From the NCBI GenBank assembly GCA_003241595.1, contig QFOU01000060.1:1-8105 (forward strand): a stretch of 8,105 nucleotides of DNA. Reading direction: 5' to 3'. The translations under genes were made by a program, and so were the position numbers. Under the pieces are notes generated by a model, which saw only the letters and a program-made list of their open reading frames with translations, searched no databases and was not told the DNA's origin. Below, piece after piece: positions 1 through 6,010 of the stretch (positions within the stretch are counted from its first letter, which is position 1; every line of letters begins with the position of its first letter). The DNA is from Pseudomonas fluorescens (GTDB lineage Bacteria; Pseudomonadota; Alphaproteobacteria; UBA2136; UBA6156).

Positions 1-64
1 CGCAGGCCGAACACAGCAGGCTGGCGGTCAGGGCCAGGGCGAGGGGGGCAAGACGTTGGGTCAT
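1..64 (-). CDS. Probable lipoprotein, N-terminal fragment (runs off the window)
   Basis: Only the first 21 codons are visible, reading leftwards from an ATG at 64-62. They encode MTQRLAPLALALTASLLCSAC: a short start with one Arg, a hydrophobic stretch of Ala and Leu, then a lipobox-like C-S-A-C ending in Cys21. This pattern fits a type II (lipoprotein) signal peptide, so the product is probably exported and lipid-anchored. An AGGA on the minus strand eight bases before the ATG could serve as ribosome binding site. The mature protein is outside the window, so no function can be given. It lies downstream of the two-component pair in the same direction, separated by about 154 bases, so it may have its own promoter. 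It could also be an ordinary cleaved signal peptide. Confidence 0.6.
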   Translation of the reverse strand, partial: MTQRLAPLALALTASLLCSAC

Positions 65-197
65 GAGGAAAATCCTGAGTGCTGAGAACTGCTGCAACCT
101 GCTCGAGCGGTGGACAGCCCCTGCAGACTAAGGCAGCAAGCCCATCACGCCGCGCGCGCTGCGACGAAGCGCACCCCGGCCCGGATGAACTGCAGCC

Positions 198-218
198 GGC
201 CGCGACAGCCCGCGGGCC
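198..218 (-). terminator. Weak GC-rich hairpin after the response regulator gene
   Basis: Directly downstream of the regulator stop codon, GGCCGCG (198-204) and CGCGGGCC (211-218) can pair with one bulged base around a six-base loop. No run of T follows on the minus strand, so this is not a classical intrinsic terminator, and such pairings are common in DNA this GC-rich. The rest of the 65-218 gap shows no gene or other recognisable signal. Confidence 0.22.
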
Positions 219-953
219 TCACAGCTCCAGCCGCTCACGCAGCAGCTTGGCCTGGCGGCGCGAGACGTCCACCAGGTGCCCGTCGCGCAGCGTCACGCGG
301 TAGCCCTCGTTGCTCGCGGGCGCGATCGCCTGTATCCAGCGCAGGTTGATCAGGTGGCTGCGGCTGGCGCGGAAGAACAGCTGGGGGTCAAGTCTTTCCT
401 CCAGCGCGCTGAGCGTGCGATTGAGCAGCGGGCGCTGGCCGTCGAACCAGGCCTGGGCGTAGTTGCCGCAGGCCTCGAAGCCGGCCACGTCGCCCAGGCG
501 CACGAACCAGCAGCGCTCGCCGTCGCGCAGAAAGACCATGTCGTCCGCGCCCTTGAGCGGCCCGCCCGCGGCGGGGCTTGCCGTGCTCACCGCCAGCGCC
601 GGCTTGAGCCGCGCCTGCGCCTTGGCCAGCGCGGCCTCCAGCCGGGCCGGGTCTATGGGCTTGAGCAGGTAGTCCAGCGCATTGCGCTCGAAGGCGGCCA
701 GCGCGTGCTGGTCGTAGGCGGTGGTGAACACCACCAGCGGCACATGCTCCAGCTGGTCGAGCAGGTCGAAGCCGGTGGCGCCGGGCAGCTCCACGTCCAG
801 CAGCAGCAGATCGGGCCGCAGCTGCTCGATGGCGCTGCGTGCCGGCTCCAGCTCGGCGGCCTCGCCGACGATGTCGGCCTCGGGAATGGCGGCCAGCAGC
901 GTGCGCAGCTCCTGGCGGGCCAGGCGCGAGTCCTCGACGATGAAGATCCTCAT
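219..953 (-). CDS. LytTR-family response regulator (AlgR/LytR type)
   Basis: This is a complete 244-residue two-component response regulator that should bind DNA once phosphorylated by its partner kinase. The N-terminal receiver domain (about 1-115) has the acidic pair E7-D8, the phosphoacceptor D53 in LLLLDVELPG, the TTA switch at 77-79 and K98 in LLKPID. A Pro/Ala-rich linker (about 117-135) leads to a C-terminal LytTR DNA-binding domain (about 137-244), with the family's FFRASRSHLINL-like segment at 193-204 and the terminal SRRQAKLLRERL helix. The length matches the family. The ATG start (953-951) overlaps the kinase stop as ATGA, so translation is probably coupled. The target genes cannot be told from this window. 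The GC content is very high and the protein resembles betaproteobacterial AlgR-like regulators, which is a recalled resemblance and not a search result. Confidence 0.93.
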   Translation of the reverse strand: MRIFIVEDSRLARQELRTLLAAIPEADIVGEAAELEPARSAIEQLRPDLLLLDVELPGATGFDLLDQLEHVPLVVFTTAYDQHALAAFERNALDYLLKPIDPARLEAALAKAQARLKPALAVSTASPAAGGPLKGADDMVFLRDGERCWFVRLGDVAGFEACGNYAQAWFDGQRPLLNRTLSALEERLDPQLFFRASRSHLINLRWIQAIAPASNEGYRVTLRDGHLVDVSRRQAKLLRERLEL

Positions 954-1387
954 GCGTTCAGTTCCACGGTGACGGTGACACGGCCGGCCTCGGCCGCGAT
1001 CTGGCAGCTGGCGCCCTCGCCACCCGCGCGCGCCAGGCGCTCGCGCAGATGGGCCAGCCCCAGGCCGGTGCCGGTCGAGGTGCCGGGCGCCCAGCTGCCG
1101 GGGTTGCTCACGACGATGGACAGGCGGGCGCCGTCGCGGTGGATCGCGATGCCCAGCTGGCCGCCACCGGGCGTGCGCGCAATGCCGTGCTTGATCGCGT
1201 TCTCCACCAGCAGCTGCAGCAGCATGGGTGGCAGGCTGGCGCCGTCCAGGCCCTGGCCCAGCTGCCAGTCCACGCGCAGTCGGGCCTCGTGGTGCAGCTG
1301 TTCCAGTGCGATGTAGTCGCGCACCACGGCCAGCTCGTCGGCCAGCGGGACGCGCTCCTTGGCGCTGTGCGTGAGCGTGTGCCGCAG
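950..1387 (-). CDS. LytS/AlgZ-type sensor histidine kinase, C-terminal fragment (N-terminus lost at the junction)
   Basis: About 145 codons of a sensor kinase remain, beginning near LRHTLTHSAKERVPLADEL and ending with VTVTVELNA before a TGA at 952-950. Family landmarks seen are the VPLADELAVVRDYIALEQ helix that precedes the ATPase domain, the N box LLVENAIKHG (near 1183-1209), the VSNPG segment and the GTGLGLAHLRERL G box (near 1034-1072). This is the HATPase part of a LytS-type kinase, which would phosphorylate the adjacent regulator. The sensor or membrane region and the His_kinase segment with the phosphoacceptor histidine (normally in a HFLFN-like motif) are missing. Reading upstream in the same frame beyond about 1390 gives protein unrelated to kinases, because that DNA is the antisense of an ABC ATPase gene. 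The fragment as it stands could not be a working kinase. Confidence 0.9.
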   Translation of the reverse strand: MRHTLTHSAKERVPLADELAVVRDYIALEQLHHEARLRVDWQLGQGLDGASLPPMLLQLLVENAIKHGIARTPGGGQLGIAIHRDGARLSIVVSNPGSWAPGTSTGTGLGLAHLRERLARAGGEGASCQIAAEAGRVTVTVELNA

Positions 1388-1390
1388 ATC
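1376..1390. other. Junction between two unrelated DNA segments (probable chimera)
   Basis: Kinase homology on the minus strand holds up to about 1387 and NodI-like homology on the plus strand starts at about 1379-1385, so the two overlap by only a few bases. Composition changes here from GC-rich to moderate GC, gene direction flips, and both genes lose their N-terminal parts. No target-site duplication, terminal inverted repeat, integrase, tRNA or other integration mark is seen. An assembly or library artefact is the most likely cause, and a true recombination with microhomology is the alternative. Confidence 0.85.
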
Positions 1391-1921
1391 CTGGCGTATA
1401 TGCAGCTTTCGGAAAAAGCAGATGCCCGTGTGAACCAACTTTCCGGCGGGATGAAGCGTCGCTTGACCATTGGGCGTGCGTTGGTGAATGACCCCGACCT
1501 GCTGTTTTTGGATGAGCCGACCACTGGACTTGACCCGCAAGCACGCGTGATGATCTGGCAGCGTATTCTGGAATTGAAAAAGCAGGGCAAGACCTTGCTG
1601 CTGACCACCCACTACATGGATGAGGCGCAGCGGTTGTGCGACCATATCATTATGATTGATCATGGGATGGTGCTGGATGAGGGGAGCCCGTCCGATCTCA
1701 TTGATCGCCATGTGAAAAAGCATGTGTTTGACGTGACCAAGCCGATCCCGTTGGATTTGCCTCCCGTGGACAGCGAGGATGTTGGTGACAGTGTATTGTT
1801 CTATGTGGATGACGGCGCTGCCTTCCGGAAGCAGTTACCTGAAAACGCCACTTATTTGCACCGTCCGGCCAACATGGAAGATGTATTCCTGCGTCTGACC
1901 GGCCGCAAGCTGCGGGACTAA
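1379..1921 (+). CDS. NodI-type ABC transporter ATP-binding protein, C-terminal fragment
   Basis: About 178 residues of an ABC ATPase remain, starting near QILAYMQLSEKADARV. Seen in order are the signature motif LSGGM (1439-1453), followed by KRRLTIGRALVNDP; Walker B with its glutamate, LLFLDEP (1499-1519); the D-loop region TTGLDPQAR; the H-loop histidine in LLTTH (codon 1610-1612); and a C-terminal tail ending HRPANMEDVFLRLTGRKLRD. The tail and the KADARV...LSGGMKRRLT stretch are hallmarks of the NodI/DrrA-like subfamily, which energises export through ABC-2 permeases. Full-length relatives have about 300 residues. The Walker A (P-loop) and Q-loop half is missing because the segment ends at the junction. 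The open frame continues upstream to 1049, but that part is antisense to the kinase gene and is not ABC sequence. The gene lies four bases before the first permease, so the three genes form a transport operon. The substrate is unknown. Confidence 0.92.
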   Translation: MPQILAYMQLSEKADARVNQLSGGMKRRLTIGRALVNDPDLLFLDEPTTGLDPQARVMIWQRILELKKQGKTLLLTTHYMDEAQRLCDHIIMIDHGMVLDEGSPSDLIDRHVKKHVFDVTKPIPLDLPPVDSEDVGDSVLFYVDDGAAFRKQLPENATYLHRPANMEDVFLRLTGRKLRD

Positions 1922-1925
1922 GCTC

Positions 1926-2705
1926 ATGGAGATGTGCAGCTTGAACAAGCATGGAATTGCGACAGTTTTTTTACGGCAGTTCCTTTCGTGGCGCAGCAAC
2001 TGGCGCACCTTCCTGCTTATGCGCTTGATCGAACCCGCCATTTTCTTCTATGGAATCGGTTTGGGGATCGGCCATTTCATTCCGCAGGTGGGTGGCCATG
2101 ATTACCTGAGTTACCTGTTGCCGGGGAGTGTGGCGCTGGCGTTGATGTTTGCCGGATTGTTCGAAGGTACCTATAACGCCTACAGCCGCGCTTATATGCA
2201 ACGTACCTGGTTCTCGTACCTGGCGACTCCCACTCGCGTCCGAGATATCCTGGTAGGCGAAATGGCATGGTGTACCGTGCGGACGATGCTCTCCACCATC
2301 CTGCTGATTTTAGTCGGTGTGCTGCTGGGGGCAAAGATCAGCATCTGGGGGACCCTCCTGGCCCTGCCGTTCATGACATTGACCGTACTCAGCATCATGA
2401 CGCTGGGCTATGTGGTGATGAGTTTTGCCAACAGCATGAATGATTTTGATTACATCTGGCCTTTCCTTGCCACGCCAATGATGGTGTTCTCCGGCGTGAT
2501 GGTGGATGTGAGCCACTTCCCGATGTTGCTCAAGGTAGTGACGTGGTTCTTGCCGTTGACGCACACGTTGCAGATTGTGCGTCCGTTGATGTTGGGGGAA
2601 TTTCCGATCGTGGATATTTTGCTGCATGGAAGCTTTTTAGTCGTGTTACTGGTGGCAAGCCTGTGGCTGGCCGACACACGCTTGAGCCGTAAGATCGAAA
2701 GCTAG
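1926..2705 (+). CDS. ABC-2 type transporter permease, NodJ-like (first of two)
   Basis: This 259-residue integral membrane protein should form half of the transmembrane channel of the exporter driven by the upstream NodI-like ATPase. Hydrophobic segments are visible at about 35-52, 61-79, 117-136, 143-168, 178-193 and 231-249, matching the six-span ABC-2 fold. The stretch AYSRAYMQRTWFSYLATP (85-102) and the late motif FLPLTHTLQIVRPLMLGE (208-225) are typical of the NodJ/DrrB family. The start is uncertain. ATG 1926 has no clear Shine-Dalgarno sequence, while GGAG at 1928-1931 sits nine bases before an in-frame TTG (1941) that would remove five residues. The NodI stop is four bases upstream and the next permease starts six bases after this stop, so co-transcription is very likely. 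The substrate is not predictable; lipid-linked or oligosaccharide-type molecules are typical for the family. Confidence 0.9.
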   Translation: MEMCSLNKHGIATVFLRQFLSWRSNWRTFLLMRLIEPAIFFYGIGLGIGHFIPQVGGHDYLSYLLPGSVALALMFAGLFEGTYNAYSRAYMQRTWFSYLATPTRVRDILVGEMAWCTVRTMLSTILLILVGVLLGAKISIWGTLLALPFMTLTVLSIMTLGYVVMSFANSMNDFDYIWPFLATPMMVFSGVMVDVSHFPMLLKVVTWFLPLTHTLQIVRPLMLGEFPIVDILLHGSFLVVLLVASLWLADTRLSRKIES

Positions 2706-2711
2706 GAAGAT

Positions 2712-3506
2712 ATGACGACCTTGAATGCCGCGCGCGACTTTGCGCACAACCTCACACCGATCCTGATGCGTTTCGGGCTGGAATACCGTAGCCTGTGGAA
2801 GGCACAGATCATGCGCGACCTGCTGGACCGCCTGCTGTACCTGCTGGCGTTTGGATTTGGTATGGGCGCCCTCATCAAGACCATGGACGGTCTGCCATAT
2901 ATTGACTTCTTGGTGCCGGGGATTGCGGCGAGCACGGGTGTATTCGTGATGACCATGGCCATGACCTATGGCGTATGGGAGCGTTCGACCAGCTACAAAC
3001 TCTATTCAGCATGGTTGGCGACGCCCTTGCGCCTGCCGGAAATTCTGCTGGCCGAACTGGTCTATGCCAGCCTGCGGACTTTACCGAGCATTCTGATTCT
3101 GTTTGCACTGGCAGGCTTCTGGATGAAGGCGATTCCGAGCTTTTGGGGTGCGGTGGCGGCCCTACCGGTACTGATGCTCGCAAACCTTGCGTTTGGTGCG
3201 ATTGCACTGTGCTTTACCGTGCATATCCACCGCCCCTTGCACTTTGCCTATGTGAATACATTGTGGACGACACCGATGTTCCTGTTCTCCGGCGTGTTCT
3301 TTGATCTGAGCCATGCGCCTGCGCCGCTCTACTGGTTAAGCCAAATGTTGCCGCTGACCCATGTCATCGGACTGGTGCGGCCGATGATGACAGGGCAAGA
3401 GTTAAACGTGGTAAGCGTGCTGATTGATCTGGGCGTGCTCACAGTGTTGTTCCTCGGGGGATTCTGGTACGCTTGCCGTGTGTTCCAGAAGCGTTTATTA
3501 GCTTAA
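2712..3506 (+). CDS. ABC-2 type transporter permease, NodJ-like (second of two)
   Basis: This 264-residue membrane protein is clearly homologous to the preceding permease but strongly diverged. Shared landmarks are a YRSLWKAQIMRDLLDRLLYL-type N-terminus, the VPG turn (68-70), WLATPLRLPEILLAEL (101-116) and MLPLTHVIGLVRPMMTGQ (212-229). About six hydrophobic spans are visible (about 40-55, 67-84, 119-135, 145-169, 184-198 and 234-254). Together with the upstream gene it probably makes a heterodimeric membrane domain, whereas rhizobial NodIJ uses a single NodJ. The ATG at 2712 is supported by AGGA (2704-2707), which overlaps the previous stop codon. dnaQ follows 25 bases after the TAA stop, with no clear terminator in between. 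Confidence 0.9.
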   Translation: MTTLNAARDFAHNLTPILMRFGLEYRSLWKAQIMRDLLDRLLYLLAFGFGMGALIKTMDGLPYIDFLVPGIAASTGVFVMTMAMTYGVWERSTSYKLYSAWLATPLRLPEILLAELVYASLRTLPSILILFALAGFWMKAIPSFWGAVAALPVLMLANLAFGAIALCFTVHIHRPLHFAYVNTLWTTPMFLFSGVFFDLSHAPAPLYWLSQMLPLTHVIGLVRPMMTGQELNVVSVLIDLGVLTVLFLGGFWYACRVFQKRLLA

Positions 3507-3531
3507 TTAAGACAGTGTAAGGGGGAGTCAT

Positions 3532-4251
3532 ATGCGCGAGATCATCTTCGATACCGAAACCACCGGATTTGGCGTGGAAGAGCACCGTATCATTGAGATC
3601 GGGTGCGTGGAGATGATCAACCGTCTGCCGACCGGCAATACCTTCCATACCTACCTCAACCCTGAGCGCGAAATTGATTTCGGCGCCACCAAGGTGCACG
3701 GCATTACCAATGATAAGGTCGCGGATTCGCCGCTCTTCAAAGATGTCGTCCACGATATGCTGACCTTCTTCGGTGATGACCCTCTGGTCGCCCACAATGC
3801 GGACTTCGACTTTTCGTTCATCAATATGGAGCTAGGCCGGCTTGGCCTACCGCCGCTGACGAATGAAAAGATCGATACGCTGGTACTGGCGCGGCAGAAG
3901 TTGCCAGGACAGCGGCATAACCTGGATGCGCTGTGCCGCCATTACGATATTGATAACACCGGCCGCACCTATCACGGCGCGCTACTGGATGCCCAGCTAC
4001 TGGCCGACGTTTATGTAGAAATGCATGGCGGCTTGCAAGCCAGCTTTGGATTGAGCGAGACCGAAACCGAAGAGGTCGTCAGCCTCTCACTGGAGACCTT
4101 TACCGTGACCGAAAGCAGCGCGCGTATTCAGGTAGGAGCGGTGTTGGCGAGTGAGGACGAGCTGGCACGCCACAAGGCGTTTTTGGAAAAGTTCGTACCC
4201 AATAGCCGCTGGCTGAAGGTTGAGCTTCCGGCCGAAACGCCGAGCGAATAG
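3532..4251 (+). CDS. dnaQ: DNA polymerase III epsilon subunit (3'-5' proofreading exonuclease)
   Basis: This 239-residue DEDDh exonuclease removes mispaired 3' nucleotides during replication as part of the polymerase III core. The three exonuclease motifs are complete: Exo I FDTETTG with D7 and E9; Exo II VAHNADFDFSF with D91; Exo III HGALLDAQLLADVY with H148 and D153. Substrate-binding parts such as KVHGIT (54-59) and RHNLDALCRHY (128-138) are also present. The C-terminal region beyond about 175 corresponds to the flexible part that contacts the alpha subunit; it is acidic in 175-185 and has no zinc or extra domain. The length fits the family, and the opening MREIIFDTETTG and MHGGLQASFGL segments resemble alphaproteobacterial DnaQ. 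The ATG start is supported by GGGGGAG six bases upstream. It sits between the transporter operon and the heat-shock cluster and may be read from the transporter promoter. Confidence 0.95.
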   Translation: MREIIFDTETTGFGVEEHRIIEIGCVEMINRLPTGNTFHTYLNPEREIDFGATKVHGITNDKVADSPLFKDVVHDMLTFFGDDPLVAHNADFDFSFINMELGRLGLPPLTNEKIDTLVLARQKLPGQRHNLDALCRHYDIDNTGRTYHGALLDAQLLADVYVEMHGGLQASFGLSETETEEVVSLSLETFTVTESSARIQVGAVLASEDELARHKAFLEKFVPNSRWLKVELPAETPSE

Positions 4252-4269
4252 ATTTTCTTCGGCCCGCAC

Positions 4270-4296
4270 TTATCACTTACTTGACGCGAGTGATAA
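4270..4296 (+). promoter_or_regulatory. CIRCE-like HrcA operator
   Basis: TTATCACTT (4270-4278) and GAGTGATAA (4288-4296) form an inverted repeat with a nine-base spacer. The established CIRCE consensus is TTAGCACTC, nine bases, GAGTGCTAA. This copy matches 15 of 18 half-site positions with the exact spacing. Two of the three differences (G to T on the left, C to A on the right) are mutually compensating and keep eight consecutive pairs, TTATCACT with AGTGATAA. It lies directly ahead of hrcA and encloses the likely -35 box, so HrcA bound here would block polymerase. Read as HrcA autoregulation of the hrcA-grpE-CYTH-dnaK cluster. Confidence 0.82.
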
Positions 4297-4310
4297 TGGT
4301 GTTTTATAAC
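4281..4310 (+). promoter_or_regulatory. Likely sigma70-type promoter of hrcA
   Basis: TTGACG (4281-4286, five of six to consensus) and TATAAC (4305-4310, close to TATAAT) are separated by 18 bases. Transcription would start around 4316-4318, on or next to the hrcA ATG. The -35 box lies inside the spacer of the CIRCE-like repeat. No CCCAT-like -10 of the sigma32 type is seen at a suitable distance. Confidence 0.65.
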
Positions 4311-4317
4311 TTGCGGC

Positions 4318-5391
4318 ATGAGCGAGATCAAAAAACCATCCGACATGAACCCGCGCGCCGCCCAAGTGTTGGCCGACGTAGTGGAAACCTATGGCACCAG
4401 TGGCGAGCCTGTAGGGAGTAAAGCGCTTGTGGACAGCGGTAAATACCAGCTTTCCGGTGCGAGCATCCGCAATGTCATGCAGGATCTGGAAGCGCTGGGT
4501 TTGATCAAAAGCCCCCATACCAGTGCCGGACGCGTGCCGACCGAAATGGGGTATCGCTATTACGCCCAACACCTCGTGCAGTCGGCTGTGCCGGATGAGG
4601 TGGTGAAAAACGCCATTGCCAGCCAGATTAATGCCAGCAAAGGCCTGACCCAGTTAACACGTGATGTGACCAGCGTACTCAGCCAAGTGACCAATTGCGC
4701 TGCGCTTGTCACCGCTCCGAAGAGCGAGAACGACCCGCTGGAGACGATGGAGTTCATTCGACTCTCCAACAACCGTGTGCTGGTCGTCATGGTGACCAAA
4801 GCGGGTGAAATCGAGAACCGCATCATGGATGTACCGGAATTCATTTCGGCAGAAGACCTCAAGAAGGCCGCACAGACCTTGCAGCCTGTCGTGATGGGCC
4901 AGACTCTCGAACACGCTAAAACCGCCATGATTGCCGCCCTTGCCGAGCAGCGTGGGCAGGTAAACAGCATGATCGACCAGATGATGGCCGCGGCCAACGA
5001 ATGGGGTCAGCCCGTGACTGCCGACGGTGCCATGGTGGTGGCCGGTAGCACTAACCTGTTCCAGTACCCTGAGCTTGTACGCGATAAATTGCAGGGTCTT
5101 GTAAAGGTGTTTGAAGAGAAACGCCTGCTGATGGCACTGGTGGAAGAAGTGCGTCAGGGTTCTGGTGTAAAGATCTTTGTCGGTGGCGATGTGCCGGTGA
5201 TGGGTGCCGAGGATATGGCGGTCGTGGCATCTCCCTTCACCAAAAGCGCCAGCAAAGGCGATACGGATTCCCGCAAGCTGATCGGTACCATTGGCGTGAT
5301 CGGCCCGATGCGCATGGATTACCGGCACACACTGGGTGTGGTTGACTATACGCGCAGTTTGCTGGATAGCGTGCTGAGCGACAAAGCCTAG
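4318..5391 (+). CDS. hrcA: Heat-inducible transcription repressor HrcA
   Basis: HrcA is the repressor that binds CIRCE operators ahead of chaperone genes and loses activity on heat stress, when GroEL is occupied. This 357-residue protein has the family layout. An N-terminal winged helix (about 11-75) has GEPVGSKAL, LSGASIRNVMQDLEALGLI and PHTSAGRVPTEMGYRYY. A GAF-like middle domain follows. The C-terminal dimer region includes NLFQYPEL (246-253), VKIFVGGDVP (284-293) and GTIGVIGPMRMDYRHTLGVV (323-342). Length is normal. ATG 4318 has no Shine-Dalgarno sequence, and the predicted transcript begins at or next to it, suggesting leaderless translation. A second in-frame ATG at 4345 (Met10) would match the shorter N-terminus of many HrcA proteins and also lacks a clear binding site. 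grpE follows after 38 bases. Confidence 0.96.
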   Translation: MSEIKKPSDMNPRAAQVLADVVETYGTSGEPVGSKALVDSGKYQLSGASIRNVMQDLEALGLIKSPHTSAGRVPTEMGYRYYAQHLVQSAVPDEVVKNAIASQINASKGLTQLTRDVTSVLSQVTNCAALVTAPKSENDPLETMEFIRLSNNRVLVVMVTKAGEIENRIMDVPEFISAEDLKKAAQTLQPVVMGQTLEHAKTAMIAALAEQRGQVNSMIDQMMAAANEWGQPVTADGAMVVAGSTNLFQYPELVRDKLQGLVKVFEEKRLLMALVEEVRQGSGVKIFVGGDVPVMGAEDMAVVASPFTKSASKGDTDSRKLIGTIGVIGPMRMDYRHTLGVVDYTRSLLDSVLSDKA

Positions 5392-5429
5392 ATTTTTAGA
5401 CAAACGAACGATCAAAAAGGATAAACATC

Positions 5430-6008
5430 ATGACGGATACGATGCGCCCGAATCCCGCCGAAGCGTTTGAGGATGATATGGCCCATGCGCCTGAAGAGAC
5501 AGCTCCCATTGAGGAGATGGCGGCCGGTGATGCGTTTGCGATTCCGGACCAGAACGCCGTAACCGATGCGTTGCGTGAGCGCGATGAATGGCGTGACAAA
5601 GCTTACCGTGCTGCCGCTGAAGCCGAGAACGTGAAGCGTCGTGCGGCCAATGAATTAAGTGACGCCCGCCAATATGCCGTGAACAAATTTGCATCCGACG
5701 TGCTGGGTGTGGGTGATAACCTCGCCCGCGCGCTGAGTGCACCGGAAGGCAATGAAAAAGCCTTGCGCGAAGGGATCCTGATGGTGGCTACCCAATTGCA
5801 GGGCATGCTCGGAAAGCACGGCATCGCCGAGATTGCGGCAAAACCCGGTGACAGCTTGAACCCCGATCTGCACCAAGCCATGAGCGAAGTGCCGAGCGCC
5901 GAGGTACCCGCGGGTTGCATTCTACAGCAGATCCAGCCCGGCTTTACGCTGAATGGTCGTTTGCTGCGTCCGGCTCTCGTTGTCATTGCTAAAGCGATGG
6001 ATGCCTAA
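5430..6008 (+). CDS. grpE: Nucleotide exchange factor GrpE
   Basis: GrpE is the cytoplasmic partner of DnaK that speeds ADP release and acts as a thermosensor. The 192-residue protein has an acidic, probably disordered N-terminus (about 1-40), a long coiled-coil helix (about 42-105, with ERDEWRDKAYRAAAEAENVK at 50-69), and a C-terminal beta domain. That domain carries the family features HGIAEI (130-135), GDSLNPDLHQAM (140-151) and a GFTLNGRLLRPALVVIAK close (171-188). Length is normal. The ATG start has AAGGA at 5417-5421, eight bases upstream. The gene lies between hrcA and the CYTH gene, whose ATG starts two bases after the grpE stop. No separate promoter or CIRCE repeat is seen in the 38 bases before it, so it is probably transcribed with hrcA under HrcA control. 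Confidence 0.96.
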   Translation: MTDTMRPNPAEAFEDDMAHAPEETAPIEEMAAGDAFAIPDQNAVTDALRERDEWRDKAYRAAAEAENVKRRAANELSDARQYAVNKFASDVLGVGDNLARALSAPEGNEKALREGILMVATQLQGMLGKHGIAEIAAKPGDSLNPDLHQAMSEVPSAEVPAGCILQQIQPGFTLNGRLLRPALVVIAKAMDA

Positions 6009-6010
6009 TC

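Noticed and set aside
76..84. GAGTGCTGA, resembling the right half of a CIRCE element
   Set aside because: The matching left half is absent at the nine-base spacing (58-66), and the site lies in the unrelated left segment before a lipoprotein gene.
276..1316. Long plus-strand open frame of 346 codons opposite the two-component genes
   Set aside because: It lies antisense to the response regulator and kinase, whose motifs are unambiguous. Its own translation is low-complexity and shows no domain; such frames are expected in very GC-rich coding DNA.
1049..1378. Possible fusion of a novel N-terminal domain to the NodI-like ATPase, since the frame is open back to 1049
   Set aside because: That stretch is the complement of well-conserved kinase ATPase-domain sequence and the start of the true ABC homology coincides with the composition break, so it is a chance open frame across the junction.
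953..1544. Possible N-terminal extension of the response regulator, as the open frame continues upstream to 1544
   Set aside because: The upstream part is the kinase gene read in another frame and then antisense ABC DNA. The receiver domain starts exactly at MRIFIVEDS, with ATGA coupling to the kinase stop.
4231..4263. GCCGAA ... TTCGGC inverted repeat around the dnaQ stop, as a possible terminator
   Set aside because: It has only six pairs across a loop of more than 20 bases and no T tract after it, so it is too weak to call.
4654..5415. 253-codon minus-strand frame opposite hrcA
   Set aside because: It is entirely antisense to hrcA, which has full family motifs. Its His-rich, domain-free translation is a shadow.
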